From: Chelydra serpentina
Lineage: Eukaryota > Chordata > Testudines > Chelydridae
Direction: 5' to 3'
Length of the DNA stretch: 64,000 nucleotides
Assembly (NCBI GenBank): GCA_037349315.1
Contig: JBAIAC010000001.1
Location: 1,302,001-1,366,000 of the forward strand
Made by a program: the position numbers and the translations under genes. This document shows positions 20,886 through 32,865 of this stretch, one piece after another. The first letter of the stretch is position 1. Each line of letters opens with the position of its first letter. The notes under the pieces were generated by a model. The model saw nothing but the letters and a program-made list of their open reading frames with translations, had not been told where the DNA came from and made no database searches.

Positions 20886-23326
20886 AATCATGAGAGACAT
20901 CCTGACCAGACAGGACCTAAGAAAGGGAGACGGATGATACTGACACCTCCACCAGCTCTAGCTAAATCCCAAACACCACTGTAATGGGAGACTTTGTCTC
21001 CCCCTTCTACCCCATATGTGTCCTTTTCCTTCCCTACTTATTTCTTCTCTTTCCTAACTTTCTCCTTTTTCCGTTTGTCTAATAAGAGTTTGACTTAGCC
21101 AGCCAAAAATGTCTTTTTTTGCAACACTGCTGTAAGCCTGTGACTAGAAAGGCAGTTAAAAGCAATGTCCTAAACAGCCCGATGCTGGTATACATTTGCC
21201 AGGTCTTAAGAGTGTCTGACAAGACAGTATGCTGTGCCTGTGTTTTTCCAGCAGTGAGGCTGCAAGTTAGAGTCAACACCCGGGCTAGAAGATGCATTCT
21301 CTAGCTTTGCAGTGCTTTTCTGCCCCCTTATTCTGTGTGTTCATCTTGTTGTCTCAAAGGAAGCAGAATCAAACTATAACAACAACAGCAACAACACCTC
21401 CAGCCCAACTCAACTAACTTCTTCTCTTTTCCTCAAAAGGATGGTTATCATCATCTTTAAATACCATCTAAAAGACTGTCAAACAAGGGGATTTTTCCTT
21501 CTAAACTCTCTCCAGCTAAAGGGAAAGAGCACAAGGGACATTGTTAAAATTAAAGTTTTATTAATACCCTACATTTCAAATGCCTTAACTCATTTTCCTT
21601 TTTCTGTATCTTTAATAAAAGGTTAAAAGGATTCTTAATGGTGTGTTTGCCATGGTACTAACCAGGCTGAAGTCTCTATACACCGAACGTCTAACCTTAT
21701 TTAACATTATTTAATGTTGGACTGTGATAGGGTCATAACAGCTTTGACTCTTTGGGACCATATATTCCATCTGAAATAATACAAGGCCCCTTGCTTGCGT
21801 CTGCCCCTAAAGAAAGGAGAGCCTCCTTCTACTCCAAGTGAGGACGGGGTGTAGGCCATGGGTGGCCACACATCAGGGTGTGCCTAAGGTCCCATATTGA
21901 CTTAATCTGACCCTGGATCAGAACCATGATAGCTACAAGCTACAAACATGTTTACACAGTTGTTGCTAACTGCTAGCGTAGCTTCCCTGACCAGTATGAA
22001 CTGGAATTCTTTTTCAAAACAGTATGTTAACTATGTCAGAAAACCATTCCAGAGACAACCTGCAGAAATCAGGGAAGCCACTAAAACTTTGCTAGCAACA
22101 ACCTTGCTTAAGCATAGTTGTAGTTGGCATTGATCTTGTCCCAGTGTGGACAAAGGCCCAAGAGTAATTAAGCAATACATATACTCATCCTTCTGTGTAT
22201 AAAAGAAGAGGCAGAAGAAAAGGAAAGAGGTTTAATTTCAAGGGTGATACAATAAATAATTCACCTAATCATGCTTCCCAGTTTCCACAACTTGGGGAAC
22301 TAAGTTGAAAGATCCTTTAGGTTTACTACCACTAATATTCAGAGAACAATTAGATTAGGGACAAGATTATGGAAAATGGCCACTGACTACTAATTATGTG
22401 GCTGGCTCTGATTCAAGATTTTGACTATCCTTTCATAATTTGTATGATATGTCCTTTTAAGGTATGTAATGTTATTGTGAAAGAGGCAATGTGGTCTAGT
22501 GGTCTGTACTGGCAACAAAAAATCCTTAAATTCTAATTGTAATTATTGTTATCAGAAACTGGAGACATTTATAACCTTTCTCTCTCTTACTACAGATTAT
22601 CAAGTAACTGATTTACTAAATCTTATGCATAGGGCCCTTCATTTTCAGTTTTTATTTTATTTAATTTTTCCCAGCAATTTATCAGTGTTTATTACTACAA
22701 CAACAAAAACAGGTGAAAAATCAGTTAAAAAAACTATTAATAATTTACTGGGTAAATACTGGGGTTTATTTGCTTTGAATTCCTTTCATTGATGTGGTTT
22801 GCTCCAGAACTAGAACAGAACTCAAAACACAATGCCACCTCTGAGTTTAAGAAAACAATATATCTCTAATCCCCAAACAAAACTTTTAATTTGAATAAAC
22901 AGTTTACTGTTGTAGACTTAGAACTATTAGCCAATAAATATTTACATTTAATAATTGGGCCACCCCATTTTCAGCGCATACATTCAACTTCATCCTTTTC
23001 TCCTGTTTTTGTTTTTTTTAAACTTTTGAATACTTCCTTGTGTTCTGAAACGTATTCTGATACAGATTTTCATTTTCTTCCCATTTTAGTATGTCAAATC
23101 TTTAAACCATGATCTGCTAACAGCTTGAAATATATACGTGGTGGGCATGAAATTCATCAGTACATTCAGATGCACACACACTTCAGAGCTTGTGTTTACT
23201 ATTATAAATACCCTTCTTGTTCAGTAACTCTTTGCACAAGCTCACATATTAATAATTATAGGGGTATATCTCTCACTGAAATCAGTATCTAACTGTGAAT
23301 GAAACTTGCATTCTGTATCTTTGCAG
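20886..23326. other. Unassigned DNA upstream of a candidate exon
   Basis: About 2.4 kb with no confident feature. A short tRNA-like string at 22481-22515 ('ggcaatgtggtctagtggtc') recalls the head of a MIR-type SINE but is not followed by a convincing body. Confidence 0.45.
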
Positions 23327-23358
23327 GCCCAAGACCGAGAGTTTCTGAAGTTTGGGAA
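23327..23358 (+). other. Candidate 32-nt exon, gene unknown
   Basis: A pyrimidine-rich acceptor ('ttctgtatctttgcag') is followed by 32 nt and a strong donor (gtaagtg). In phase 0 it reads AQDREFLKFG plus two bases; one other frame is also open. It lies outside any repeat I recognise. No gene is assigned, and chance splice-site matches in this much DNA are quite possible. Confidence 0.3.
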
Positions 23359-25019
23359 GTAAGTGTTGTGAATACATACGTGCATACTCTTGAAGCAGAC
23401 ATACCAATGATTTGTATGACTGTATGTATGCTATATTATTGATAAGTAATCACGGTATAATAGTTACTGAGGGCTTTCCAACTGCCAAATTTTAAAGGTC
23501 TGCTGCAAAAATTGAGACAGAGTTTCTCAAAAAAAGTCACAAGAATCTTTCATAACAGAAAAACTGTTAGGATATCTAAATATAGGGGTTGTGATCAGCT
23601 CGCCTTAAAATAGTGGCTCACAATTTTAGTAATCTTTTTCACCCCAATCTTTAGACTACAATCTATTTCTTAATACATTTACTGTTACTGAAGCAGTTCT
23701 ATTATTCTCCACTCCCAAATATAGATGATTCACCTGTTTTTTCAACTATGTGATCCTCTGTCACACATGGAAGAACAGATTTCAAGAGTAGTGTCAAGAG
23801 CAATTACATGAAAAAAGACAATGTGCTAAATGATTATTGCACAACTATTACAAACTTGATAAACTTCTTATTAAATAATTTTATTGTGTGCAAAAAACCT
23901 CAAGCATACCTATGAAGTTTAAACTTATAAAACACATAAGATCCAATGCACCCTTATTATTAGGGCTGTCGATTAATCGCATTTAACTCACGTGATTAAC
24001 TCAAAAGATTAATCGCTGTTTTAATTGCACTGTTAAACAATAGAATACCAATTGAAATTTATTAAATATTTTGGATGTTTTTCTACATTTTCATATATAT
24101 TGTATTCTGTGTTGTAATTGAAATCAAAGTTTTTTTATCACAAATATTTGCACTGTAAAAACGATAAACAAAAGAAATAGTATTCTTCAATTCACCTCAT
24201 ACAAAGTACTGTAGTGCAATCTCTTTGTCCTGAAAGTGCAATTTACAAATGTAGATTTTTTTTTGTTACGTAACTGCACTCAAAAACAAAACAATGTAAA
24301 ACACTCAGTCCTACTTCTTGTTTAGCCAATCGCTAAGACAAGTAAGTTTGTTTACATTTACAGGAGATAATGCTGCCCTCTGCTTATCTACAATGTCATC
24401 AGAAAGTGAGAACAGGTATTTGCATGGCACTTTGTAGCCAGCATTGCAAGGTATTTACGTGCCAGATATGCTAAACTTTCGTATGCCCCTTTATGCTTCA
24501 GTCATCATTCCAGAGGACGTTCTTCCATGCTGATCACGCTCATTAAAAAAATAATGTGTTAATTAAATTTGTGACTGAACTCCTTGTATGTCCCCTGCTG
24601 TTTTACCCGCATTCTGCCATATTTTTCATTTTATAGCAGGCTCAGATGATAACTCAGCACATCTTGTTCGTTTTAAGAACACTTTCTCTGCAGATTTGAC
24701 AAAACGCAAAGAAGGTACCAATGTAAGCTCGAACCAAGGTTTACGAATCTGAAGTGCCTTCCAAAATCTGAGAGGGATGAGGTGTGTAGCATGCTTTCAG
24801 AAGTCTTAAAAGACTGAAAAGACTCCAATGCAGAAACTACAGAACCCGAACCACCAAAAAAGAAAATCAACCTTCTGCTGATGGCATCTGACTCAGATAA
24901 TGAAAACGAACATGTCGGTCCGCACTGCTTTGGATTCTTATCGAGCAGAACCCGTCATCAGCATGACCCCTGGAATGGTGGTTGAAGCATGAAGGGACAT
25001 ATAAATCTTTAGTGCATCT

Positions 25020-26079
25020 TTGGAAGCAGGCTGGCCAACCTAGTGAGGAGGGCTTTAAACTACGTTCACCGGGGGAAGGAGACCAAAGCCCCGAGGTAAG
25101 TGGGGAAGTGGGATATCGGGAGGAAGCACAAGTAGGTGAGTGCAAGAGGGGAGGGCTCCTGCCCCATACTGGGACAGCAGGACAATCGGTGAGTTATCTT
25201 AAATGCCTATACACAAATGCAAGAAGCCTGGGGAACAAGCAGGGAGAACGGGAAGTCCTGGCACAGTCAAGCAATTATGATGTAATTGGAATAACAGAGA
25301 CTTGGTGGGATAACTCACATGATTGGAGTACTGTCATGGATGGATATAAACTGTTCAGGAAGGATAGGCAGGGCAGAAAAGGTGGGGGAGTTGCGTTGTA
25401 TGTAAGAGAGCAGTATGACTGCTCAGAGCTCCAGTATGAAACTGCAGAAAAACCTGAGAGTCTCTGGATTAAATTGAGAAGTGTGAGCAACAAGGGTAAT
25501 GTCGTGGTGGGAGTCAGCTACAGACCACCACACCAGGGGGATGAGGTGGACGAGGCTTTCTTCCAGCAACTAACAGAAGTTACTAGATCACAGGCCCTGG
25601 TTCTCATGGGTGACTTTAATCACCCCGATATCTGCTGGGAGAGCAATATAGCAGTCCACAGACAATCCAGGAAGTTTTTGGAAAGTGTAGGGGACAATTT
25701 CCTGGTGCAAGTGCTGGAGGAACCAACTAGGGGAAAAGCTCTTCTTGACCTGCTGCTCACAAACAGGGAAGAAATAGTAGAGGAAGCAATAGTGGATGGG
25801 AACCTGGGAGGCAGTGACCATGAGATGGTCGAGTTCAGGATCCTGACACAAGGAAGAAAGGAGAGCAGTAGAATACAGAGCCTGGACTTCAGAAAAGCAG
25901 ACTTTGACTCCCTCAGGGAACTGATGGGCAAGGTCCCCTGGGAGAATAACATGAGGGGGAAAGGAGTCGAGGAAAGCTGGCTGTATTTTAAAGAATCCTT
26001 ATTGAGGTTGCAGGAACAAACCATCCCGATGTGTAGAAAGAAAAGTAAATATGGCAGGCGACCATATAGCTTGGCTTAA
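25020..26079 (+). pseudogene. CR1 ORF2 apurinic-type endonuclease domain
   Basis: The N-terminal half of CR1 ORF2p nicks target DNA. Motifs of the APE-like endonuclease are intact: '[12 protein letters not shown]', '[13 protein letters not shown]', '[15 protein letters not shown]' and '[12 protein letters not shown]'. The open frame technically extends back to 24982, but those first 13 codons are hAT transposase sequence from the host element. The frame is lost at about 26055-26079, where a small indel shifts into the RT frame starting at 26051. Confidence 0.9.
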
Positions 26080-27950
26080 CAGTGAAATCCTTGCTAGTCT
26101 TAAACACAAAAAAGCAGCTTACAAGAAGTGGAAGATTGGAGAAATGACCAGGGAGGAGTATAAAAATATTGTTCAGGCATGCAGGAGTGAAATTAGGAAG
26201 GCCAAATCACACTTGGAGTTGCAGCTAGCCGGAGACGTTAGGAGTAACAAGAAGGGTTTCTTCAGGTATGTGAGCAACAAGAAGAAAGTCAAGGAAAGTG
26301 TGGGCCCCTTGCTGAATGAGGGAGGGAACCTAGTGACAGAGGATGTGGAGAAAGCTAGTGTACTCAATGCTTTTTTTGCCTCTGTCTTCACAGACAAGGT
26401 CAGCTCCCAGGCGGCTGCACTCCGCAGCACGGTATGGGGAGGAGGTGACCAGCCCTCTGTGGAGAAAGAAGTAGTTCGGGACTATTTAGAAAAGCTGGAC
26501 GAACACAAGTCCATGGGGCCAGATGCACTGCATCCGAGGGTGCTAAAGAAGTTGGCCGATGTGATTGCAGAGCCATTGGCCATTATCTTTGACAAATCAT
26601 GGCAATCGGGGGAGGTCCCGGATGACTGGAAAAAAGCGAATGTAGTGCCCATCTTTAAAAAAGGGAAGAAGGAAGATCCGGGGAACTACAGGCCAGTCAG
26701 TCTCACCTCAGTCCCTGGAAAAATCATGGAACAGGTCCTCAAGGAATCAATTCTGAACCACTTAAAGGAGGGGAAAGTGATCAGGAACAGTCACCAAGGG
26801 CAAGTCATGCCTGGCTAACCTAATTGCCTTCTATGATGAGATAACTGGCTCTGTGGACGAGGGGAAAGCAGTGGATGTGCTATTTCTTGACTTTAGCAAA
26901 GCTTTTGATACAGTCTCCCACAGTGGTCTTGCCAGCAAGTTAAAGAAGTATGGGCTGGATGAACGGACGGTAAGGTGGATAGAAAACTGGCTGGATGGTC
27001 GTGCTCAACGGGTAGTGATCAATGGCTCCATGTCTAGTTGGCAGCCGGTATCAAGTGGAGTGCCCCAAGGGTTGGTGCTGGGGCCGGTTTTGTTCAATAT
27101 CTTCATCAACGATCTGGAGGATGGTGTGGACTGTACCCTTAGCACGTTTGCAGATGACACTAAACTGGGAGGAGTGGTTGATACGCTGGAGGGTAGGGAC
27201 AGGATACAGAGGGACCTAGACAAATTAGAGGATTGGGCCAAAAGAAATCTGATGAGGTTCAACAAGGACAAGTGCAGAGTCCTGCACTTAGGACGGAAGA
27301 ATCCCATGCACTGCTACAGACTAGGGACCGAATGGCTGGGCAGCAGTTCTGCAGAAAAGGACCTAGGGGTTACAGTGGACGAAAAGCTGAATATGAGCCA
27401 ACAGTGTGCCCTTGTTGCCAAGAAGGCTAACGGCATTTTGGGCTGTATAAGTAGGGGCATTTCCAGCAGATCGAGGGACGTGATTATTCCCCTCTATTCG
27501 GCACTGGTGAGGCCTCATTTGGAGTACTGTGTCCAGTTTTGGGCCCCACACTACAAGAAGGATGTGGATAAATTGGAAAGAGTCCAGCGGAGGGCAACAA
27601 AAATGATTAGGGGGCTGGAGCACATGACTTATGAGGAGAGGCTGAGGGAACTGGGATTGTTTAGCCTGCAGAAGAGAAGAGTGAGGGGGGATTTGATAGC
27701 TGCTTTCAACTACCTAAAAGGGGGTTCCAAAGAGGATGGATCTAGACTGTTCTCAGCGGTAGAAGATGACAGAACAAGGAGTAATGGTCTCAAGTTGCAG
27801 AGGGGGAGGTTTAGGTTGGATATTAGGAAAAACTTTTTCACTAGTAGGGTGGTGAAGCACTGGAATGGGTTACCTAGGGAGGTGGTGGAATCTCCTTCCT
27901 TAGAGGTTTTTAAGGTCAGGCTTGACAAAGCCCTAGCTGGGATGATCTAG
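26051..27950 (+). pseudogene. CR1 ORF2 reverse transcriptase with an 11-bp deletion
   Basis: Almost identical to the ORF at 41-1858, but broken. Relative to that copy, 11 bp are missing near 26793 (between 'ggaacagtca' and 'ccaagggcaag'), which ends the first segment at 26818. The frame resumes at 26853 and runs to 27950 with '[16 protein letters not shown]', '[11 protein letters not shown]' and '[12 protein letters not shown]'. The catalytic box is intact, but the protein cannot be made as one piece. Confidence 0.92.
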
Positions 27951-28405
27951 TTGGGGTTGGTCCTGCTTTGAGCAGGGGGTTGGACTAGATGACCTCCTGA
28001 GGTCCCTTCCAACCCTGAGATTCTATGATTCTATGATCTGGCACATAAATACCTTTTGATTTCGGCTACAACAGTGCCATGAGAACGCGTGTTCTGACTG
28101 CCAGGTGACATTGTAAACAAGAACCGGGCAGTATTATCTCCTGCAAATGCAAACGAACTTGTTTGTCTGAGCGACTGGCTTAACAAGAAGTATGACTTTA
28201 GGACTTGCAGGCTCTAAAATTATACATTTTTTATTTCTGAATGCAGTTTTTTTGTACTTAATTCTCCATTTGTAAGTTCAACTTTCATGATAAAGAGATT
28301 GCATTACAATACTTGTATTAGGTGAATTGAAAAATACTATTTCTGTTGTTTTTTTACAGTGCAAATACTTGTAATAAAAAATAAATATAAAGTGATGACC
28401 ATGAC

Positions 28406-28994
28406 CATAAAGTGATGACCATGGCCCTGACTTTGTCTTCATTTTTTTTCTCTAAAATAATATATAATATCCCCAGGAACAAGTGACATTGGTTCAAGCA
28501 TCAAATTTCTTTTTCACAACTCTATCAACCCAGCAAAAATGTGTATTCATTCTCTATGTTTTCTATCTTCTGAAGTGATCACTGTAAGAAATAAACCAAA
28601 CCTCCATCTACTCACTCAACCCATTAAATCCCATCACTGGTGGCAATCAATATTTTGTAATCTGTCTTAACCGCCTAGCGTGTCAGCACAGTGGAACACA
28701 TATACCAGGGTACTTACAGAGTTGTTCTGACAAATCCCACATTATTATTAAGTTGCACTCTCTCTTACATAAATAACATGGTTTGTTACCAGAGGTTAGC
28801 AGGTTGGCTTTCTAGTTAATATCCGGAGGCACAGACTACTTTAATAAAACTAGAGTAAATATGGTGTGATTTGTGGTTTCCTGCCTCACAGCTGATTTAT
28901 TTTTTCTCCAGCTAGAATACAAATGTGGTCTTGTAGATGTATAACATTATACTATTTTGGTATTCAACAGATCAGTCAAGGCAAACACAGTTAC
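28406..28994. other. Unassigned DNA
   Basis: About 590 bp right of the hAT remnant. It contains a tandem 'aagtgatgaccatg' duplication near 28392-28420 and nothing else I can name. Confidence 0.4.
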
Positions 28995-29085
28995 GATTGA
29001 AATAAATTTGTTAGTCTCTAAGGTGCCATAAGTTGTTCTTTTTGCTGACACAGACTAACACGGCTGCTACTCTGAAACCAACAAA
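28995..29085 (+). mobile_element. Diverged Penelope-like tail
   Basis: 'ttagtctctaaggtgccata' then 'cacagactaacacggctgct' is an older relative of the Penelope-derived end sequence at 14078-14270 and 20774-20885. Confidence 0.6.
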
Positions 29086-29229
29086 ACCAATGTGATTTAT
29101 AAAAGCCTCTAATAACTTCAAAGCCATTAGGAAACTGTTAAATACTGTAGAAATTCTTGCAAATGTAGTTTAGATCTAGAAATCCAAAAATGTTGACTAT
29201 GTTGCTGCCACTGGCAATCTTTCGCAAAG

Positions 29230-29336
29230 TTTCAGAAGATTGTATTTTGTTGTGGAACGTAAACTATGAGATGAGCGACAATGGAGTTACCCTAGAGATG
29301 AATTTGACCAATTAGAACCCAAAATGGTAAGTATCT
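29230..29336 (+). other. Candidate exon ending at a strong splice donor
   Basis: An open stretch reads 'DERQWSYPRDEFDQLEPKM' just before a consensus donor (gtaagt at 29337). The upstream boundary is unclear. The nearest acceptor with a pyrimidine tract ('ctttcgcaaagtttcag' at about 29233) would include a stop in this frame. The coding-like composition is suggestive only. No gene is assigned. Confidence 0.28.
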
Positions 29337-29539
29337 GTGTTTACAGACTAACTATGCAATTTCAGACATTGCACCAATTTAAAAAATAATCAAATTATCA
29401 ATTGCATTTAAAAACTATACAGAAAAAAATCTAAACTGATGAAATTTATATTTTAACTATTTCCCATGGTAAATTTATTTTTGGTATGCATAGATTGCAG
29501 AAATTTACTATTCTGGACACCTTCAGACTAAAGTAAGAG

Positions 29540-29715
29540 AAAGAGTGTGGCCTAAGAGTACAGCACTAACCTAGGACTCCGGCCACTTGGGTTCTATTCC
29601 TGGCTCTACCACTGGCCTACTAAGTGATGATGGGCAACTCATTTCACCTCCCTATACCTCAGAATCTAATGATAAAAAGCTCTAGATAAGAGCTAGGTAT
29701 CATTATTAGCAAGAT
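29540..29715 (+). mobile_element. MIR (tRNA/core-SINE)
   Basis: Follows the MIR consensus closely: 'acttgggttctattcctggc' (B-box region), 'ctctaccactggcctac', 'gatgggcaactcatttcacc', 'tccctatacctcag', ending 'gctaggtatcattatta'. MIR is an ancient amniote SINE. Confidence 0.82.
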
Positions 29716-30114
29716 GTTTCCAGCTTTAACATATTGTCACTAATTTAGTGATAAAATTCCTCTTTCAACATTTCATTTAAGATAGAAGAAAGATGACAAT
29801 GTTAGTTGCTAAACAAATAATTTAAAATGCAAGTGCCAGGAAAACTGAGGTTCTCTTGAAAGACTTTAATTACTGTCAAAGCTACGGCCCCAGACTCTTG
29901 GCACTTATGTGGTCTTCCACTGAAGTTAAAGGGGTTACATAAAAGAGGCTCCATACCAGTGCATCTACTTGCAGCATTAAGACCTAAAAGTGTATGTTGT
30001 TTCTCTTATGAGAAGGAGCATTTTGTGGGAAGTAGTCTTAAAATAAAGAAGTTACATAACTTATTTCATCATATACTTATATTTACACTTCAATCTCCCT
30101 GGTCACACAATAGC

Positions 30115-30455
30115 AGATTTAAAGGTAGCCATCCTGCAGCAAAAAAACTTCAGGACCAGACTTCAAAGAGAAACTGCTGAGCTTCAGTTCATTTGAAAAT
30201 TTGACTATGAATGGCTAGCCAACTACAAAAGCAGTTTCTCCTCCCTTGGTGTTCACACCTCAACTGCTAGAAGAGGGCCTCATCCTCCCTGAGTGAGCTA
30301 ACCTCGTTATCTCTAGCCTGACTCTTCCCTGCACATTTATATCTGCCCCTGGACATTTCCACTGCTTGCATCCGATGAAGTGGTTATTCACCCATGAAAG
30401 CTTATGCTCCAATACCTCTGTTAGTCTATAAGGTGCCACAGGACCCTTTGTCACT
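30115..30455 (+). mobile_element. Penelope-like element, 3' fragment
   Basis: Same sequence as the minus-strand fragment at 32304-32865: 'atcctgcagcaaaaaaactt', 'ctgctagaagagggcctcat', 'ctgcttgcatccgatgaagt', ending 'ggtgccacaggaccctttgt'. It starts within the last third of the GIY-YIG domain. Confidence 0.85.
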
Positions 30456-30611
30456 TATATTTATTTTGTTTGCCTTTCACTACAATTTGTCCGCTTCAAA
30501 CCCACAGTTTCACCTTACTCAAACAAGATGATGATCCTAACATCTGAATGGATTAGTGTTACAACTCATCCTGAATTCAGCTTACAACAGGCCCAATTCT
30601 GAAAAGACTAA

Positions 30612-31413
30612 GGCCTTGGCTACACTTACGAGTTACAGTGCAATAAAACTGCCTGCAGCGCTGTAACTCACTAACTGGCTACACTTGCAAGGCACGTGCA
30701 ACGGTGTATCTCCTCAGATACAGCACTGCATGTACTCCACCTCCCCGAGAGGAATAACAACTGTTGCGAAGTGGGTGGAACGCTGGCCCTTCAATGTAGC
30801 CGAGGAATTCCGCAGTTACTGACCTCCGGAAGCTCCCTTTGTTTTGAAACGGCACTTCCGGGTTGGAGTTCAGAGCTCCGTCTGGAGCTGCTTTACAAAC
30901 ACAGCTACTGTTTGCAGGCGGGGGGGGGGGGGGGGCGCTCCGTTAGGAATGCCGGCAGCAAAGTTGCCTTGGACAGAGACGGGGGTGGGGGGGGGAGAAG
31001 AACAGCGGGGGGGAGGGGGAGGGCTCCGTTTCCCCAAGTTCTCTTTTATCTGCTCTTTAAAAACAAACAAAGCCCCTGCTGTTTGCTTTCAGTGATTGAG
31101 AGAGAGGCAGGGGATGTGGAGGTGTGTAAACTTAGGAGATGAGCTGACACTCTGTGGAGATTCCAAAAACCCACTCTCTCTCCCAACACACTCCCTGTCA
31201 AAGTCCCCCTCACCCCCCCATTTGAAAAGCACGTTGCAGCCACTTGAATGCCCATAATGCACCGCTCCCAATACAGCTGCAAATGCCTCAAATGTAGCCA
31301 CCTTACTGCGCTGGCAGCTGCCAGTGTGGACAGGCTGTAGCGCTTTCCCTACTCAGCTGTACGAAGATGGGTTTAACTCACAGCGCTGTACATCTGCAAG
31401 TGTAGCCAAGGCC
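30612..31413. mobile_element. DNA transposon with GGCCTTGGCTACACTT ends, non-autonomous
   Basis: Terminal inverted repeats GGCCTTGGCTACACTT and AAGTGTAGCCAAGGCC enclose ~800 bp. The flanks are TAA on the left and TTA on the right, compatible with a PIF/Harbinger-type 3-bp TWA target but not proof of it. Subterminal inverted 'gcgctgtaactca'/'tttaactcacagcgctg' motifs reinforce the symmetry. A run of 16 G and other G-rich stretches fill 30917-31022. The ORFs inside look spurious. Confidence 0.75.
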
Positions 31414-32303
31414 TTATACATGTCAGTAACTTTGAACTCAATGGGAGTAAGTCACTTGTGTAAGTCTTTGCAGGTTTTGGTGCATAGGTAGCAATATGCT
31501 GTACCCTTACTACCACTGTGTGGCTGGCTATCTTGTACTCCAGAATTTATGTTTTCATTTAAAAAAAAAAAAAGGTAAGTCTCAAACCCTCTGATTATGA
31601 AGAAAACCATAAAAAGCGCAAATGTAATTGATGTCTATGATTCTATGTCTGCCTGAATCTTCAGAGAGACTGTAATAATAGTCCTGTGAGGTGTGAATTG
31701 CCCCATTCACCACAATGATGTGATGGCTCACACTCACAACAATAATTTAAATATCAACAATATTAATTATTTCACAGCTGATCAAAGCACATAAAGGAGA
31801 GGGAGAATTGGATTATGAAGACATCACAATCTACTGTGAGTGACATCTCATTTTTGCATCAGAAGTAGATGGTGCTTGGGAGAATATCACCATTTATTTC
31901 CCTCCCTCAGTGAAGAAAGACCATAGCAGAGCCCACATGATCATATTTTGATCTAGACATTCCACCAAGAGTGGTGTCTCAAGTGCACAGAAATTGATTT
32001 GGGGGGAGGGATGGATCTTGGAAAAGTATCACTACTTTTCCCCACATCCAATTTGAGCTCTCAGTGTAATTTAAGAGGCTCTTGTTTAACTTAGCCAAAA
32101 ATGAACTGTACCCACTGCATGCTGTTGACACAAAGCCAAAGACAGGGCAATTTATGAACTAGTGAAAGTACAATTAAATTAAATTTTTTTTAACATGTAA
32201 CCTTTTCACTATGGAAAAACATTCATGCCCATGACTTTGGTAAACACTGCAAAGTGGGGTAGTAACTCTCAATCTCTATGAATGTTTTTATAGGATTCAA
32301 GTA
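31414..32303. other. Mostly unassigned DNA with one candidate exon
   Basis: About 890 bp between the GGCCTTGG element and the Penelope-like fragment. It holds a short A-run near 31561 and the candidate exon at 31778-31835; nothing else is recognised. Confidence 0.4.
31778..31835 (+). other. Candidate 58-nt exon, EF-hand-like
   Basis: Acceptor 'ttaattatttcacag', 58 nt, donor gtgagtg. In phase 0 it reads LIKAHKGEGELDYEDITIY plus one base, a coding-like string. The segment AHKGEGELDYED fits the spacing of an EF-hand loop (Gly at 6, Leu at 8, Asp at 12) but lacks the acidic residues at 1 and 3. With 23327-23358 and 29230-29336 it could belong to one plus-strand gene. The gene is not identified. 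Confidence 0.35.
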
Positions 32304-32865
32304 TTAGAGGGGTAGCCGTGTTAGTCTGGATCTGTAGAAACGACAAACAGTCCTGTGGCACCTTATAGACTAACAGACGTATTGGAGCATAAGCTTTTGT
32401 GGGTGAATACCCACTTCGTCGAATGCATGCAGTGGAAATGTCCAGAGGCAGGTATAAATATGCAGGGAAGAGTCAGGCTAGAGATAATGAGGTTAGTTCA
32501 ATCAGGGAGGATGAGGCCCTCTTCTAGCAGTTGAGGTGTGAACTTCAAGGGAGGAGAAACTGCTTTTGTAGTTGGCTAGCCATTCATAGTCTTTGTTTAA
32601 TCCTGAGCTGATGGTGTCAAATTTGCAAATGAACTGAAGCTCAGCAGTTTCTCTTTGAAGTCTGGTCCTGAAGTTTTTTTGCTGCAGGATGGCTACCTTT
32701 AAATCTGCTATTGTGTGTCCAGGGAGATCGAAGTGTTCTCCTACAGGTTTTTGTATATTGCCATTCCTAATATCTGATTTGTGTCCATTTATCCTTTTGT
32801 GTAAGGACTGTCCAGTTTGGCCGATGTACATAGCAGAGGGGCATTGCTGGCACACGATGGCGTAA
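32304..32865 (-). mobile_element. Penelope-like retroelement, 3' part with GIY-YIG endonuclease
   Basis: Minus-strand fragment. It carries the end of the GIY-YIG domain and a 3' region of about 200 bp (to 'ggggtagccgtgttagtctg') that is also found, alone or folded back, at 14078-14270, 14412-14547/20774-20885 and 30115-30455. The RT part is absent. Confidence 0.88.
32502..32855 (-). pseudogene. GIY-YIG endonuclease domain of a Penelope-like element
   Basis: Encodes 'CQQCPSAMYIGQTGQSLHKR' followed by 'NGHKSDIRNG', 'KPVGEHFDLPGHTIADLK' and 'FRTRLQRETAELQFICKF'. The Y-I-G-x-T-x-x-x-L-x-x-R-(x)-x-x-H pattern is the catalytic signature of GIY-YIG nucleases, which Penelope-like elements carry C-terminal to their RT. 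Only the C-terminal 117 codons remain, with no start of their own. Alternative GIY-YIG hosts such as phage or homing genes are unlikely because the flanking repeat is shared with other Penelope-derived copies here. Confidence 0.85.

Larger units (their letters stand above)
25020..28035 (+). mobile_element. CR1 LINE, 3.0 kb, inserted in the hAT transposase
   Basis: Begins 'ttggaagcaggctggcc' and ends with the ATTCTATG tail. A short duplication, ATCT, is seen at 25016-25019 and 28036-28039. It contains endonuclease and RT but lacks ORF1, so it is 5'-truncated. The host hAT text resumes at 'ggcacataaataccttt'. Confidence 0.93.
23962..28405 (+). mobile_element. Old autonomous hAT element, split by CR1
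   Basis: Starts 'agggctgtcgattaatcgca', an end motif of a widespread sauropsid hAT family. The body decays through a transposase C-terminal region on the left of the CR1 ('CLPKSERDEVCSML'-like text near 24760, then 'LDSYRAEPVISM'). To the right of the CR1 is the hAT dimerisation segment: 'GDIVNKNRAVLSPANANELV' near 28105 and 'LSDWLNKKYD'. The far right end with its inverted repeat is missing after about 28405. Many frameshifts and stops are present. Confidence 0.8.

Noticed and set aside
22481..22520. Possible MIR head ('ggcaatgtggtctagtggtc')
   Set aside because: Only about 35 bp resemble a tRNA-like head and no B box or core follows.
24673..25145. Short minus-strand ORFs across the hAT-CR1 junction
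   Set aside because: Shadows of the plus-strand hAT and CR1 coding sequence.
30696..31142. 148-codon ORF with Gly-rich stretch
   Set aside because: Lies inside a DNA transposon with clear inverted ends and crosses a 16-G run; no domain is visible.
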